Shown: positions 38,701-50,601 of the stretch, one piece after another | Position numbering within the stretch: position 1 is the stretch's first letter | Layout: each line of letters begins with the position of its first letter | Source of the DNA: Lanius collurio | Lineage: Eukaryota > Chordata > Aves > Passeriformes > Laniidae | Reading direction: 5' to 3' | NCBI GenBank assembly: GCA_020086605.1 | Contig: JACBWW010000016.1 | Span: 18,292,600-18,356,599, forward strand | DNA length: 64,000 nucleotides | The notes under the pieces: model-generated | Seen by the model: the letters and a program-made list of their open reading frames with translations, nothing else | The model's database searches: none | Told to the model about the DNA's origin: nothing | Program-made: the position numbers and the translations under genes

Positions 38701-40487
38701 TCACTAAGGAAAGAGAAAACAAGCTCCTCTTTTATTTCTAAGATACACAGGCATCAAAGGCAGGGGATGAGACTGAAGAAGAGGTGGAAAAGCTTCAGAT
38801 GAAGATTAGAGAATATTGTATGATTCTTCTATCTGAGCAGGAAAACCTTTAAAAAACTGGCTTCATTTAAAGTGGAAGAAGTCTTTCAGATTAGCAAATC
38901 TAGTTTTTTCTTTTTCAAAGAATTGCTTTAGTGATCTTTTAGGTCTTCAGAGTGCTATCCATCAGACCATGCTCTTGGATTGAGTGTTTGAACCCTTCAC
39001 AAACACCAGACATGCAGCACAGGCTACCCTGCAGGGCTGCAGAGATGAAGGGCAAGTTCTCCACCAAGCAGCAAAGATTATTCTGAGAAAGGGCAAAGAC
39101 AGATGAAGATGGAAGTTTGCTCCAGCCCATCATGGAGATGTTGTTTCCTATTAGCTACAGGGGAAAATAAGATTTATGAATAATGCTATTGATGGGACAT
39201 AAAGTAAATTTCACATGAGATTAAAGAAAGTTGGTCCATTAACTAGATTTAGGTGGAGGGAGAACCAAAATGATTAATCAATGGGAGACAAAAAGAAAAT
39301 CACATTTAGCCCATGAAACACTTACATATCCTGAAGGCATATGTTCGCTCACTTAAGTGATTTTGCTAAATACTCAAAAAATTTAATTGAACAAGTGAGA
39401 GATACTGCAATAAATTAGGCATGTAATCAGAAATGAAGATTAAATCCAGACCTGAGAAAAGGAAATGCATTTAAGTTTCAGTTTCCTTCTGCTGTTAAAG
39501 TACTTGGCATTGCAAACACTCATTTTTTCCAGTGCCACCTACAGCATTACAGAATGCCCAGGATACAGGGGAAACATTGGAAAAATCCCAGTTTAAGTCA
39601 GTTTTTTTATCAGTTTAGGTGATTTTGGTAGAAAGAGCTAGTTTGGAATAGATCCTTGAAGAAGAACAGGAAATGCTATAGAACACTCACTGAGTAGAGA
39701 AGATCCTTAGGAAAGATGTAAGATCATCTGTAGTGGTCAATATGACATTAAAGAAAAAATAATGACAAAAAAAATAGTTATTCCTTTTTGACATTGTACA
39801 GATTAGTTGGTAAAATGGCCATTTATGGTAGTAAGCCAAGGGAGATTCAGTTTCTGCTTATAGAACTAGAAATATATAATATTAATAGAAAACACCTCGA
39901 ACAGCTTGAAAATTGACTATACTGAAAGATGTCATAAAGTAGCTGTAAAAATGGAGAACCATCTGTCATGGGAGTTTTTTCTAGCAAAAAAAAAAAAATT
40001 ATAAGGATTGGTAACAAGCCCAACACTAGTCAAAATGATTTGGGAGTTCTCGAAACACAGCCACAGAATCCACATGCACAAGACAGACTGTCAGCATGAT
40101 GAATTCTGAAGACCTGGAGCCATCTGAGCAGATTTGCCTCTTGAAAGGAAGAAGGCAGGAACACACCAACACCCAGAGAGACTTTTGCAGATGGGGGATA
40201 CCGGGTAGAGCTCTTGGAAGATGAACCTGGATGCTCATTGCTGACCACTGACCCCACTCTCGTCATGCTGCTCTCCTGGGCTGGATGTACAAGATACCTG
40301 GCTCAGTATCTGAGCGTGGTGAGACTGAACTGTGACCACCATGCACAGCTCCAGGGACGTGCCTTCAAGAGAAGCACCTTCAGGAGCAGCTGACTCAAGC
40401 AAACTTCTCGTGGCAGGTCGCTCCAGTGTGGATTTTTTGATGTCTAATAGCAACTGAGCACACATGCTCCTGCTTTTCCTTCATCAG
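35746..40487. other. AT-rich gene-free stretch
   Basis: Long AT-rich DNA (especially 37.3-39.9 kb) with few frames over 80 codons and no recognised repeat family. The 135-codon plus and 117-codon minus frames at 35,902-36,334 overlap each other. On the minus strand a strong donor (TTTTCAAG then gtaaga) near 36,350 is preceded by an acceptor-like ctttctttag that would enclose only 25 bases. Confidence 0.6.
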
Positions 40488-40532
40488 GGCACTACCAGGA
40501 TTTCCCTCCTCTTCCTGCCTGCATGTTGTCAG
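40488..40532 (+). other. Micro-exon-like segment with strong splice sites
   Basis: The acceptor gctcctgcttttccttcatcag precedes 40,488 and the donor GTCAG then gtgagg follows 40,532. The 45 bases are open in two frames, so coding cannot be argued. The two signals are among the best-matched pairs in the window. It could be a non-coding RNA exon, or chance. Confidence 0.15.
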
Positions 40533-43500
40533 GTGAGGTGCAGCTTAAAGACCTTTAAGACTCTTTCTGTCTTTATGAAATTAGTGAAGCGTTAATGGGG
40601 AGGGAGAGGAGGGGGACCAGGCAGACACACAAATCCACTTTCAGTAGACCTGCATAAGCCTTGTTTTCTTAAGAAACCACAAACAGAAAGAAAGAAGATC
40701 AACAGGATAATTCAAGGACCAGGAAACAAGCCTTGCAGTAGGAGATTTAAGTGGCTCAGTCAATGTAGCGTGATATGGAGATGGATGGACTGCAGTTACA
40801 CACATCTTTGCCAGAAAAACTTGTGGAAATGGACAGATTGCTAAGTTTAGCAGAGAAAGGCACAACTCAGTCAAAAGTGACATGAGACACATGGCAAACA
40901 GAAAGAAGGTACTTTATTTATTTAGACAGTTGTAAGTAAAAGCTACTGGAAGAGCTTATCAAAGGGGAAGTGGAGAGAGATCCCTCCCTGTCCTTAAAAT
41001 GACTCCAGATGCCATGGACATAGATTTTAATGGACACTACATTACTGGTAATCTGCAGGGTGGGAGCAGGTGACACTGCCCCACCTGGTTCCTGTCCTTT
41101 TTGTGACATCTGTTCACCTTGGGGCCACACTGACTCACAGGGCAACTCCACAGGGCACTCCCATCGACACTTACAGGTCTCCTTGTTGTGGAGTGGGACA
41201 GGGGCATGAAGGAAGTGGGACAACCTCTCTGAACACAGCAGTTCAACAGGTGAGCTGCATCTTCTGTGCCCCTGAAGGCACCCAGAACCCTCCAACATTT
41301 GGTTGTTGACCCCTTCCTAAGTCTTTCTATCCTTCCCCCTTCCTCCTCAAGACAACCTGACCAGTGAAGCATCAGCCTGGGGATGGAAGGCAGCTGGGAA
41401 AGATCTCCACTCACATGCACACAGCCCTGCTAATGCTCATCACTACTCCTGTCAATACCTTCATGTCTTTTTCTGATGTTTCAGTGGAAGGAAGATCGAA
41501 TCTACATCATTTTTCCAGAGTAACACTGCAGAAACACCACTCTGCTAAAGAATGGCTTTGATTTGTCGCAGAAAAGGCCTCACAAACTGACAGTTTTTGT
41601 CTGATTTTCTCTGGGCATTGGGGGAAGGAACATATTTTCTCCTCCAAAAGCATTCAGCAAATTTGTACTGCGGTCAGCTAATTTTATTACTTCTCATAAA
41701 TGTCTGTTCCTGTAATGCTCTCAAGGTATTTTCATAATTCTACCCTGGGAATTACAAATCAACTTTCTCTTTGATAAAGTAACCTGCAGTATTTTATTTT
41801 ATTTTTTATGTTATGAACAGCTGAAAATGTATGACATCCCATAAAATGTCTGGGTTAGGCCTTTGAATATTGCTTCTTTTAAAGAGTCTTTTAGCATTGA
41901 AGCAGAGAAATACAATCCTAGGATTGGAGTCTATTAAGCAAAAAGAGGAAAGGAAATCCTTAAAGCCCATGTCTAGAGTGTTTTTAAAGTTGCTTTTCTG
42001 TATTCCAAAGGGATCTAACTTCCATTTAATTAAATTCTTGTTTAAGAAAAAGGAACCTGGATTATTTTATTTATTTATACATTTTTGCAGAGGTTTATGA
42101 TGAAGTATATTAGGGAGGGGAGAGGAGAGACGTGCTCCCCAAAGACAATACATATTTAAGTAATGAAGTGTATTACTAGAGAGCCTAAAAATTGGCCTCA
42201 TGGCCTCAGAGGCAGAGCTGCAGCGTCTCTCACATAGCAACAACTGCAAGCAGAGGAAAGAGCCCTCTGCACTTACACAAGCCAGGCTGCACTTTCATTT
42301 AATCACCTCTGAAATCACAGGCTGGGGAGCATTGCTGAGGTACTCGGCCAGTTTTCTGTCATGCAATTGTTATGAGAATTTTACAAGGCTAATTTTGACC
42401 TTTTTTGATCATTTTATATCAAATTCTGACTTCAAGCAGTACCACATCTGTTTATAAACAGGAGAGGCTATATACAGAGATAGCCAGCATTTCTTTTACT
42501 ACATTTAGGGATATAAATAACACCCAAAGGATTTTATATTTTAAATTCAACAAGCAAACCGTTTTACCCAGTAGTAACTCTGGCTCAGGATTGACTCAGT
42601 ATCTCTGCACTTAGAGAAATAATAGAAAAAAGACATATCCCAGAGGAGCATTTCTCAGCATATCCTTCCACTCTCCCTGCTTTAGGGAATTGCTGAACCA
42701 GGGGTTACACCTCAATCATAACTTTAACAAGCCACTGGTGAACTTATCTTCTATGCACATACCAGAACCTTCTGTGCCACCACTAGAAAGAGCAATTAAC
42801 AAAGAGGGTTCACCAGCTCCCTCCTCTCCTGACACAACTGTCCCAAAGCAGCAATGGTCTGTGACTGCACGTTCTCTTTTGCGGAGGTTTGCATAAACAG
42901 TGTAAGAGGTGAAACTTCTTCAAGTTCTGCTAAAAGATTATTCTCTTCTGTTTAAGACTCAAGATGTTTCGTGATATCAGACCTAGCAATAGCTCCCTCT
43001 GCCATCTGCATTTAGGGGGACAATGGTCACCTGGTGCCTCACAACACAGTCCCACAACAAAGTCCAAGGATGCTTCACCACCCATGACTCCCTGCCCAAC
43101 CCTACTGAATGCACTATAGGCACAGTTTATTAAATATAAATACCTTAATCCTATCTTTTCTGATGATGGACCTACTTAAAGGTTCACAATTCCATGAGAA
43201 TAATTTCCTTAAAGATGCCATAGATCCAACCAAGCCTCCTTGGTTTGGCATCATCACCCTCAGTTACATTGACCGTATCAGAAGAGAAAAAAATGCCCAT
43301 TTGTTAAATGCTGAGAGAAGAGAAACTCTTCCATCAAGCAAATCTTTGACTGAGGGATGATTGGAAGATTTCTGAAAGCTTTTGGACTAAAAGGAAAACT
43401 AAGGATACACACACACTGAATTTGAGAAAAGGCAGGGAATGCTTTCAACACCCCTGTTCAGAGGCTTCCTCTCAGAGGCTGCAGACACGCCTGCACATGC

Positions 43501-46500
43501 CAGGCAGGTTAACAGGGCAGTTAACAGGACATCAGGTACTCAGCACCACAGCAGACCTCAGGGAGACTGAGAAGCCAACATGCTCTCCACTGTTCTCAGC
43601 TTGCTTTTTAAGAGTGATGTAGACATTTCCTATAAATCTGAGTTAACCCTATAAGCCTGGGGAGCCAGAGTCCCAGACTCAGCTCAGGACTAAGAAGGTC
43701 TTTGCAGCATTAGCTCATTCTAAACAATCAAACCTGTTTCTTGAAACATTTGTGTAGATTTATGAGGCTCTGGTGGGTGGGAACCTGAAATAGATACCGT
43801 GCTCTTCTCTTCAGTGCAAGGATGATTTATGCTGCCAGGCAGCTCCTCGGCACGAAGCCAGAACAGATCTATCAGATGTGACTAACAAATGTTGTAAAAC
43901 TGAGTAAACCAACTGCAACATGAGCATCAGCTCCCTGAGCACGTGGGCCCTGATGGGGAACAACAGGTGCATAACATAATTAGAAGCAAGGAGAAAAACA
44001 AGAGGTATGCACACGGACAAACCTACCAAAGTTGCATTCATTCCCATAAATCACTGTGACAACTACAATACCAGGAAAAAGAAAAAAAAAAAGGAAAGGG
44101 AAAAAAAAAAAAGGAGATACATGCATGGAAAAAATGTCATAGCAGATCGAACAACAGAACAACAGAATTGGAAGCAGCCGTGTTAATCCCTCATGGACTA
44201 TCTCACCATAATGATTATTTATTCCTTACAAATGGGAATTCTAATCTGCTGATTTTGTGGTTGCATTTTTGTGGCTTAACATTCCACATGTCACAAGAAA
44301 CATCGGCCTCCCCATCCTGCCTAAATCCTCCCCTGGTTAAATTGATCACATGTGAGGCACACAAACTGAATGGCCACATGCAAACATCTCATCTCTGATG
44401 GGCTGAATCCTGCTCATCCTTAGAATAAAAGGGAGTCTAATCATCCTATCCTCACTTCTGCAATGTGAACTTCTTCCTAAAATGCCACTGGAATAATTTT
44501 GTCCACCACAAAAAAGTCCCACAGAAAAAAACCAAAGAAAACACTGTAAGATTATCCTGGATCCTCACAGCTATTTACTAAACATTCCTTTATCTAACCA
44601 AACAAAAAACTTGGAGAACCACTCCCTCCCTGAACACACACATGTAAGAGATTTGCATGTGATTTGAGTTGGAGTGGTGTTCTACTGCCCATTGGTTTGT
44701 AGCCAGGACAGCACCCTGGAGCTCAATCCTTCAATGAATCCAGAATTTGCCTGTCTACAATTAGACAGCTGTCTTATTTGATTCCAAAATTAAGGGAACC
44801 AGAGGATCAGGACCATTCAAAACCATTCTAGCAAGGCATGATACCAAGCTACAAGCCCCACCAACCTCCCCAAGCCTTGTGGTGTTCAACACCCCAGATT
44901 ATTCCATGGTCATTTCTCCTATCAGGTGCAGCCAGGTTTGTCTCAGCATGGGCTGGAGGATGCTCAGTGCCCTGAGAGGGACCTTACAGAGAAATTAACT
45001 TTTTATGGAGCTTGTTTGGATGGAGAAGGCTTCCACACATTTTGCTGTTGATGATGCAGAGCAAAGCTCATTTAGATATCCTGCTGCTGGAGAATGACTT
45101 GCCCTTCTGGGAGGAGCAGTGCGATGCCTGGCTCTGTTTTCTCACACCCTCTGAAGCGTGAAAGAAAAAATATCTCTATTGCTCTCAAGTTTGGCAATGT
45201 AGCATAATAAAAACCATTTTAATGGAAAGCAGCCTCCCAAGAATCACAGAAGATCCATGAACTGACTTCCCCACACACGCTGCTCACACTTCTGGTCTTT
45301 ACCACACAGTCTGGTGGCTTTTGCTGGGCTTTGAGCCACATCAACTGCACTAAAGCCACAGAAAAGTTCCAGCTCTGTGCCTCCCTGGTGTCATCTTGTG
45401 AACCTGCCTTCCCTCAAACAAAAAGCTGCCAAACTGATGGAGAGGTCTGACAAAATTGACACCAGATGCCTTCTCTGCCCAGGTCAGCCAGGACAGGTTA
45501 ATGGGATCATTATCCTGCAAGGTCTTACACTGGAGGCTCCATCAGCATGTGATGTTAAAGCACATCTGATGACACAGAAGGGTGTGCCAAATAGCTGAAT
45601 TGTAGCCTTCCTCTAACATACCAAATAACAAGGCAAACTCAAACTAAATTAGAAGGCAAATGGTGGATTAAGTAATATAACAATTGTCATATGTATTAGA
45701 TTTGGTATTTTACTACACCAGGATGTTAGTAATCAAAACAATCTTTCACTGCTCAGCCTCATAAACCCACAAAAGAAAGTGTGTTGGTCAGATCCCTCTG
45801 TCCTACCATCCAGGGGATGGTTTGTAGCAGGAGGCACATGAAAATGAGAGTAAAGATAAAGACAAGTACAAAGTATGTTAAAACACTCCCAAATTAGCTG
45901 TCTGCATCCAGTTATATCAATGAGAGCACTTCCAGCCCAGCTGGTACTCAGCTGCTGGAGGACATGGAGAAAGATGGTGAACCAGAATAACAGTAATTTA
46001 TTGATTAGGAGTTGCACTTCATTAGAACGTTTTGCTATTAAATTCCACATTGCTTTTCTCTTCCAAACCGAAACAGCTATTAATTTTCATAATGCACATT
46101 GAATCTGCCAAATTAAATAATTTTTAAAGTGATATTTTTCTTCTGGGAAATGTTGTCACAACTCCAAAACATTTTGCAGATGATGTTGGTTCTGACAAAA
46201 ATTTTGAAAGGGAAAATTCAATTTCAATCAGTTGGACACTGTAATGTCACTGTTAGAATTTTCATAATTTTAAAAGCATTCATTTACTTTTTGAATAGCA
46301 CTCATTTCTGACTGATATGTTATTTTCAAATATTAATATCAATGTTAAAATGATTCCACGGATCATACTGTTGCATGATGGCCAATCTGCTATCTTCAGT
46401 GCTTGGCAGTGTTTGGTCATCCTCAAGAGGGAAACAAAGTCAGGTTTCTACTGAGGTTCATTTTGGAGCAGGCTGGAATTTCTGTTCCAAACCTTTTAAG

Positions 46501-48639
46501 CATTACTCTTCTGATTAATCTTAGAGTACAAACACATTTGTTTCCCTGGAAGAGAAATCCTGCTTTTCAACATCCTGTGTGTGTGGTGATGATAACAGCA
46601 TTCATTTCCACTGATTTTTAACCACTGTTTTGGAAGGAGCTGAAAAAAAGCCACAAGCAGAGTTCTCCTCCGGTGCCACAGCCCTGAAGGTTCCCACAGA
46701 ATACACAGCACAGTAATGGACACCTGGAGTTTTACCTCCTTCAGTAGGCATGGCCTGGGGGTTTGCCCAAACCACAGCAACCCTTCCTACATCTCCTGTT
46801 GACTAAACCATCTCTCCACGGAGGAGCATCCCCTTCTGGTCATGCTTCTGCTGTTGGGCACAGGGATCCCAGCACCAGGCGTATGGGAATTATGGCTGCT
46901 TCTTCACTCTGAATGTTTGCATCACGTCTTAGATGCTCCAAAGTGAGATTCCTCAGGCTTTGCAGCCACTGAAGGAGAGCTCAGCCATGGGCAGCCTTGG
47001 CAGACAAGGCCAGCTACAGGCAGTGAAGAACAAGCACACAAAAAAATGAGGCTTTGCCTCTCGATGGAGCAGTTTCCCTTCATGTCCTACTGACCACCAC
47101 CAGGTCATGGTGGTGGTCAGGTCACCTTCAAGGAGGAGAAAAGCACAGTGGCCATCTCAGACCTGGGGACAGTACAGAGTAAATGAACATGGGTGGCACT
47201 TACTGTTCACTCAACTATCCAACCAAGAGAGAGCTTACAAACTTCTTTATCTGCCCTGACATTCTCTTCTACCATTTCATGTGGTAGAGCTGTTTCATAA
47301 ATGCAAAGAAAGGGTTATGTGAGTGAATCTGAAATCTGAACCCTGAATGTCAGAAAATAAGTGAACTCCAGAGCAGCTCCAAGTAAACTCACTGTAATGC
47401 TACCTTCATATTGCAAATGCATCACAGTAATTATGCTTTGACATATCACCTGCTTTATTCTCTTTATAGCGCTTCTCTTTTCCTATTTGTTTCTCTTTTC
47501 AAAAATTTGTATCACTGGTGGGAAGGAAATACCCCTGAACATAACCTATCCCCTGCAAAAATCACACTGCTTGAGTATGCAGGAGGAAAATACCTGTGGT
47601 GAATACAGAAAAGTAAGGACCCATTTACAAATGACCCCTTTGAAAGGTAAAAGGGAGATAAAATCTATTAACAGCCATAGCACCACAGGAAAAAAACTCT
47701 GTATAATGCCTACGTTTCAAAATGGGAACTGTGGATGAACCAGTGTAGAACTGAGCAAATCATGAGGCTGGGTTACAAATGCAGACTAGATACTTGCAGA
47801 GGGTAATTTAATACAGCTACAGTCAGCTATTTGCCAGAGACTCACAGCTCAATAAACAACCCTATCTGGTTGATTGTTAACTTTTTTTTTCCCCAGGTGT
47901 TTCTGTTCACTCGCTCAGCCTCCAGCAATCAGGCAAGAAAACACTTTAAAAAAACCTAGTCACAATCCCATCTAAAATTGTAAAAAAAAAAAAAAGTCCT
48001 GGGAGTTCACTGGGTTCGTGGGAAAAAGGTGAAACACATGTAGAGACATTGTGGAGATGTGCAGGAGTAAACTGGCCATCACCCTACAAAATTAGATCCA
48101 GGCAGCTCCCACTGCAGGCCCTTTGTCAGAGTGTGGAGCAGATGTTGGGAGGAACTCAACCGGTGTGGTGCAGCAGTGAGGGAGAAGCTGCAGAAAGGAA
48201 AGTAAGTCTACAGCAAAGAAACAACAAGGCTATGAGGAAAAAAACACAAACAGCTAAACCACAAATCCCAACCTTTAATCTGTAGCTGGCCTGAAAATGA
48301 TTTTTCCAAGCATTCTTTAAACAAACAAATACTTGTTTTTAGTTCCAGGCACAGGTGTTACAAAGTAGGCCATCTTTTAAGAAAAGATTTTAAAGATATT
48401 CCCTATGCCCCCATGAAAGCTTTCCCAAGAATCTCCCCCCAAGTTTCTGTTTAATGAGTTATTGAACTTCCCATTTTCAGAAAGGGGAGTGGGGGAAAAA
48501 TCTACAGTATTTGTAAAAATAGGTTTTTGTTACTCATTTAGAAAAGATTATTTTTTGGCTAAACCAAAAAAAAAAAAAAAAAGCATCTTCTTTCTCTTCT
48601 CCTTTCCTGACATTACACATTCAAAACATCAACTGACAG
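40533..48639. other. Gene-free stretch; one weak plus exon candidate
   Basis: At 41,141-41,249 a moderate acceptor (cacactgactcacag) and a very good donor (CAACAG then gtgagc) enclose 36 open codons (starts ATPQGTPIDTYR), but a 127-codon minus frame covers the same bases. At 47,896 a strong acceptor (gttaac, T/C tract, ccccag) has a good donor (GGAAA then gtaagt) about 300 bases on, with no frame across. A-rich runs lie at about 44,080-44,113, 47,982-47,995 and 48,566-48,582. No transposon is recognised. Confidence 0.5.
47091..47119. repeat. Perfect 11-bp inverted repeat, 7-base loop
   Basis: TGACCACCACC at 47,091-47,101, loop aggtcat, then GGTGGTGGTCA at 47,109-47,119. The loop holds AGGTCA, a nuclear-receptor half-site sequence, and a second AGGTCA lies at 47,119-47,124. 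Confidence 0.9.
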
Positions 48640-48787
48640 GAGAGAAAAGCTGCTGTATGATTTCCAGAGAAAGCTTTGGTTTTATACTAATGGGGCCACA
48701 GGATCTGGAAGAGCAGAAACAGGAATCCCAGAGCAAGACGAGATATCTGCTCAGTGTCTCACATTCCCATGATGGGCTGCCTGACAG
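48640..48787 (+). CDS. Candidate coding exon A, unknown protein
   Basis: The segment begins after caactgacag, with a pyrimidine-rich block some 35 bases upstream, and ends at an excellent donor (CTGACAG then gtaagc). One frame is open throughout, phase 1 in and phase 2 out, giving 48 codons. It starts EKSCCMISRESFGFILMG and continues with PQDLEEQKQESQSKTRYLLS. The acceptor is only moderate. The phase matches the candidate at 50,453, so the two could be spliced 1.7 kb apart into one uninterrupted frame of about 98 codons. I recognise no domain, and the frame is also open upstream of the acceptor. The evidence is suggestive only. Confidence 0.22.
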
Positions 48788-49859
48788 GTAAGCAGCTTCT
48801 TTAAGCAAATCCTGCCCAAACACCTGTTAGCAAGAAAATAAAAGCAATCACAGCAAAAAGATGTTAATGAGGCCTGAAAAAACTGCTTTAAAGTTCTTAT
48901 TTTCTAAGATTTCCAAGCACTTATCTATTGTATGTTAGACTGTGAGAGGCTGGAGTCACTCATGGCACACTCCATTAAGACCATCAAGGCAGACTAACTG
49001 GTTTGGGCCAGTGACTGTCAGTGCAAGGGCGGTAACACAGGGCTGGAATTTTGTGGCCAGGTCATAAAATGTGAAATGTAATCACTGCTGAGGATGTGAT
49101 CCTGTGCCTGATCCAGCCGTCAGCATGGTGACGGGAGCTCAGAGGCTTTGGGAAACCCTGCCAAGCCCAGAGCATGCTGCTGCAGACCACTGCAGGGCTT
49201 CCCATTCCCTCCAGGAGGAGGTTCCAAACGCCCCAAGAAGCCCCTGAGGCCCTGGGATGCCTGTGCCCAGCAGAGCCATGGTTACTGCCCCCATCACACC
49301 ACAGCCTGCTGAAAAGGGAGCCCTCAACTGCTGCCAGAGATAAGAACATAATCCATGTTCAAGTGTGGTTAAGACATCTCTTCCTGGCAGGATTTTCTCC
49401 TTGATTTTCAGTCAGCAGGACAGACCAACTCGAGAGGCTTGAGGCGCTGGTGATGTAAAAAGTGAAGGTAAAAAACCCAAATGTGATGAAGCCCACATAT
49501 CCTCACAATGACACTGGAATATCTTCCCCTCTGGCAAAGGCTCATCCAGTGGGCCCTGCTCCCTGGGGAGAGGAAATGCCTTCCTGCACTACTACACCTG
49601 AATCAGGGTCCACAAACAGAAGATAGCCCAGCAAGCCCAAAAGGAAGCCTCGAAAGTTTTCAGCCCTACAGCCCAAATCCCTGATCTTCACCAAATGCTC
49701 ATTTGCAATGGTAAGGAAGGGAGGATTAGAAACAAGCAAGAACCTCTATTAACACATGCAAATGTCAGTAAACTAATAATGAGATTCCAAAACGACCTCT
49801 CTCCCAGAAAGAAATTACCCAAATCAGGTCAATCTGAATAATAATGAGATGACATTTTC
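48788..49859. other. Possible intron sequence, nothing recognised
   Basis: No repeats or convincing exons. The 62- to 95-codon frames at 49,062-49,404 lie on both strands of one GC-richer patch and are taken as chance. Confidence 0.5.
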
Positions 49860-50440
49860 TCCTCATGGGAGGCCAAGCCTACGCACGTGAAGCCGCTTAC
49901 AACCCTCTTGTCTGAATGACCACATCAACCTAATAAACTTCTGTTACATCAATATTGTTCCTGTCACTGCACTTAGCATAATTAATGCAGATGCAATCAG
50001 GATGGAGAGCAAAACACTCTCTGCAAGCGCCCCCCAATGCTGCAAGCATGCTGGCATTTTAAAAGTGGATTTAATCAAATGTTAATCAGGAGAGAAAAAG
50101 TTCAGGCAGGTGCAGCCGCAAATAATCCAACAGGATTAAGGATGTCTGGGTGGCTGATTATCCTGCAGCACAGGAAATGCACATCGTGAGGAGGATGACA
50201 ATATGTTTCCATCTCCTCCCTTAACAAGGGGCATTGTAATTGCTTGAATATTTATTTTTCCAACTGGAAGCGTCTGAAGCATTTTGCAACATGCGACCTT
50301 CCACCTCTCTTCTCCTTGTCTGTGCAAAACAACCTGAAGTTGGAGTGACCCAGTCAAAATGAATTTCTGTGAGTATTTTCTCCTGCAATCACCTGTTTGC
50401 ATTATCATTTAATGAAATTCTATTATTAAATGTATGTTAT
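49860..50440. promoter_or_regulatory. Enhancer-like non-coding block
   Basis: Repeat-free DNA with a high density of transcription-factor-like cores: ATAATTAAT at 49,978-49,986, TAATCC at 50,123-50,128 facing GGATTA at 50,133-50,138 (paired K50-homeodomain-type sites), ggatttaatcaaatgttaatc near 50,067, TTTGCATTATCATTTAAT-type octamer/AT cores near 50,397, and CAGGTG E-box motifs. CpGs are retained (ctacgcacgtg, gccgctt, catcgtgagg). All frames are closed or minor. It directly precedes exon candidate B. Cross-species constraint cannot be seen here, so function is inference. Confidence 0.3.
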
Positions 50441-50452
50441 TTTCCCCTTCAG

Positions 50453-50601
50453 TAACTTACTATCAGTAATGTTAAGGTACAGCCGCACTCAAGAGTTTCC
50501 CTGGAAGTCTGGTGCTCCAGGGGACATTGTGGATGCTGCCATGGTTTTGTTGGCACCCAGGGAGGAGTTTTTAACAAGTCTGAGCTCCTACAAAGACCAG
50601 G
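50453..50601 (+). CDS. Candidate coding exon B, unknown protein
   Basis: A strong acceptor (atgttattttccccttcag) sits directly before 50,453 and a strong donor (GACCAGG then gtgagtgg) after 50,601. The 149 bases are open in one frame across the whole interval, phase 2 in and phase 1 out, giving 49 codons. These include NLLSVMLRYSRTQEFPWK, then GAPGDIVDAAMVLLAPREEF, ending SSYKDQ. Codon choice looks like vertebrate coding DNA and both splice signals are good. The phase matches candidate A at 48,640-48,787. I found no next exon in the required phase within the window. No family is recognised. It could be a rarely spliced or species-specific exon, or chance. Confidence 0.28.
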
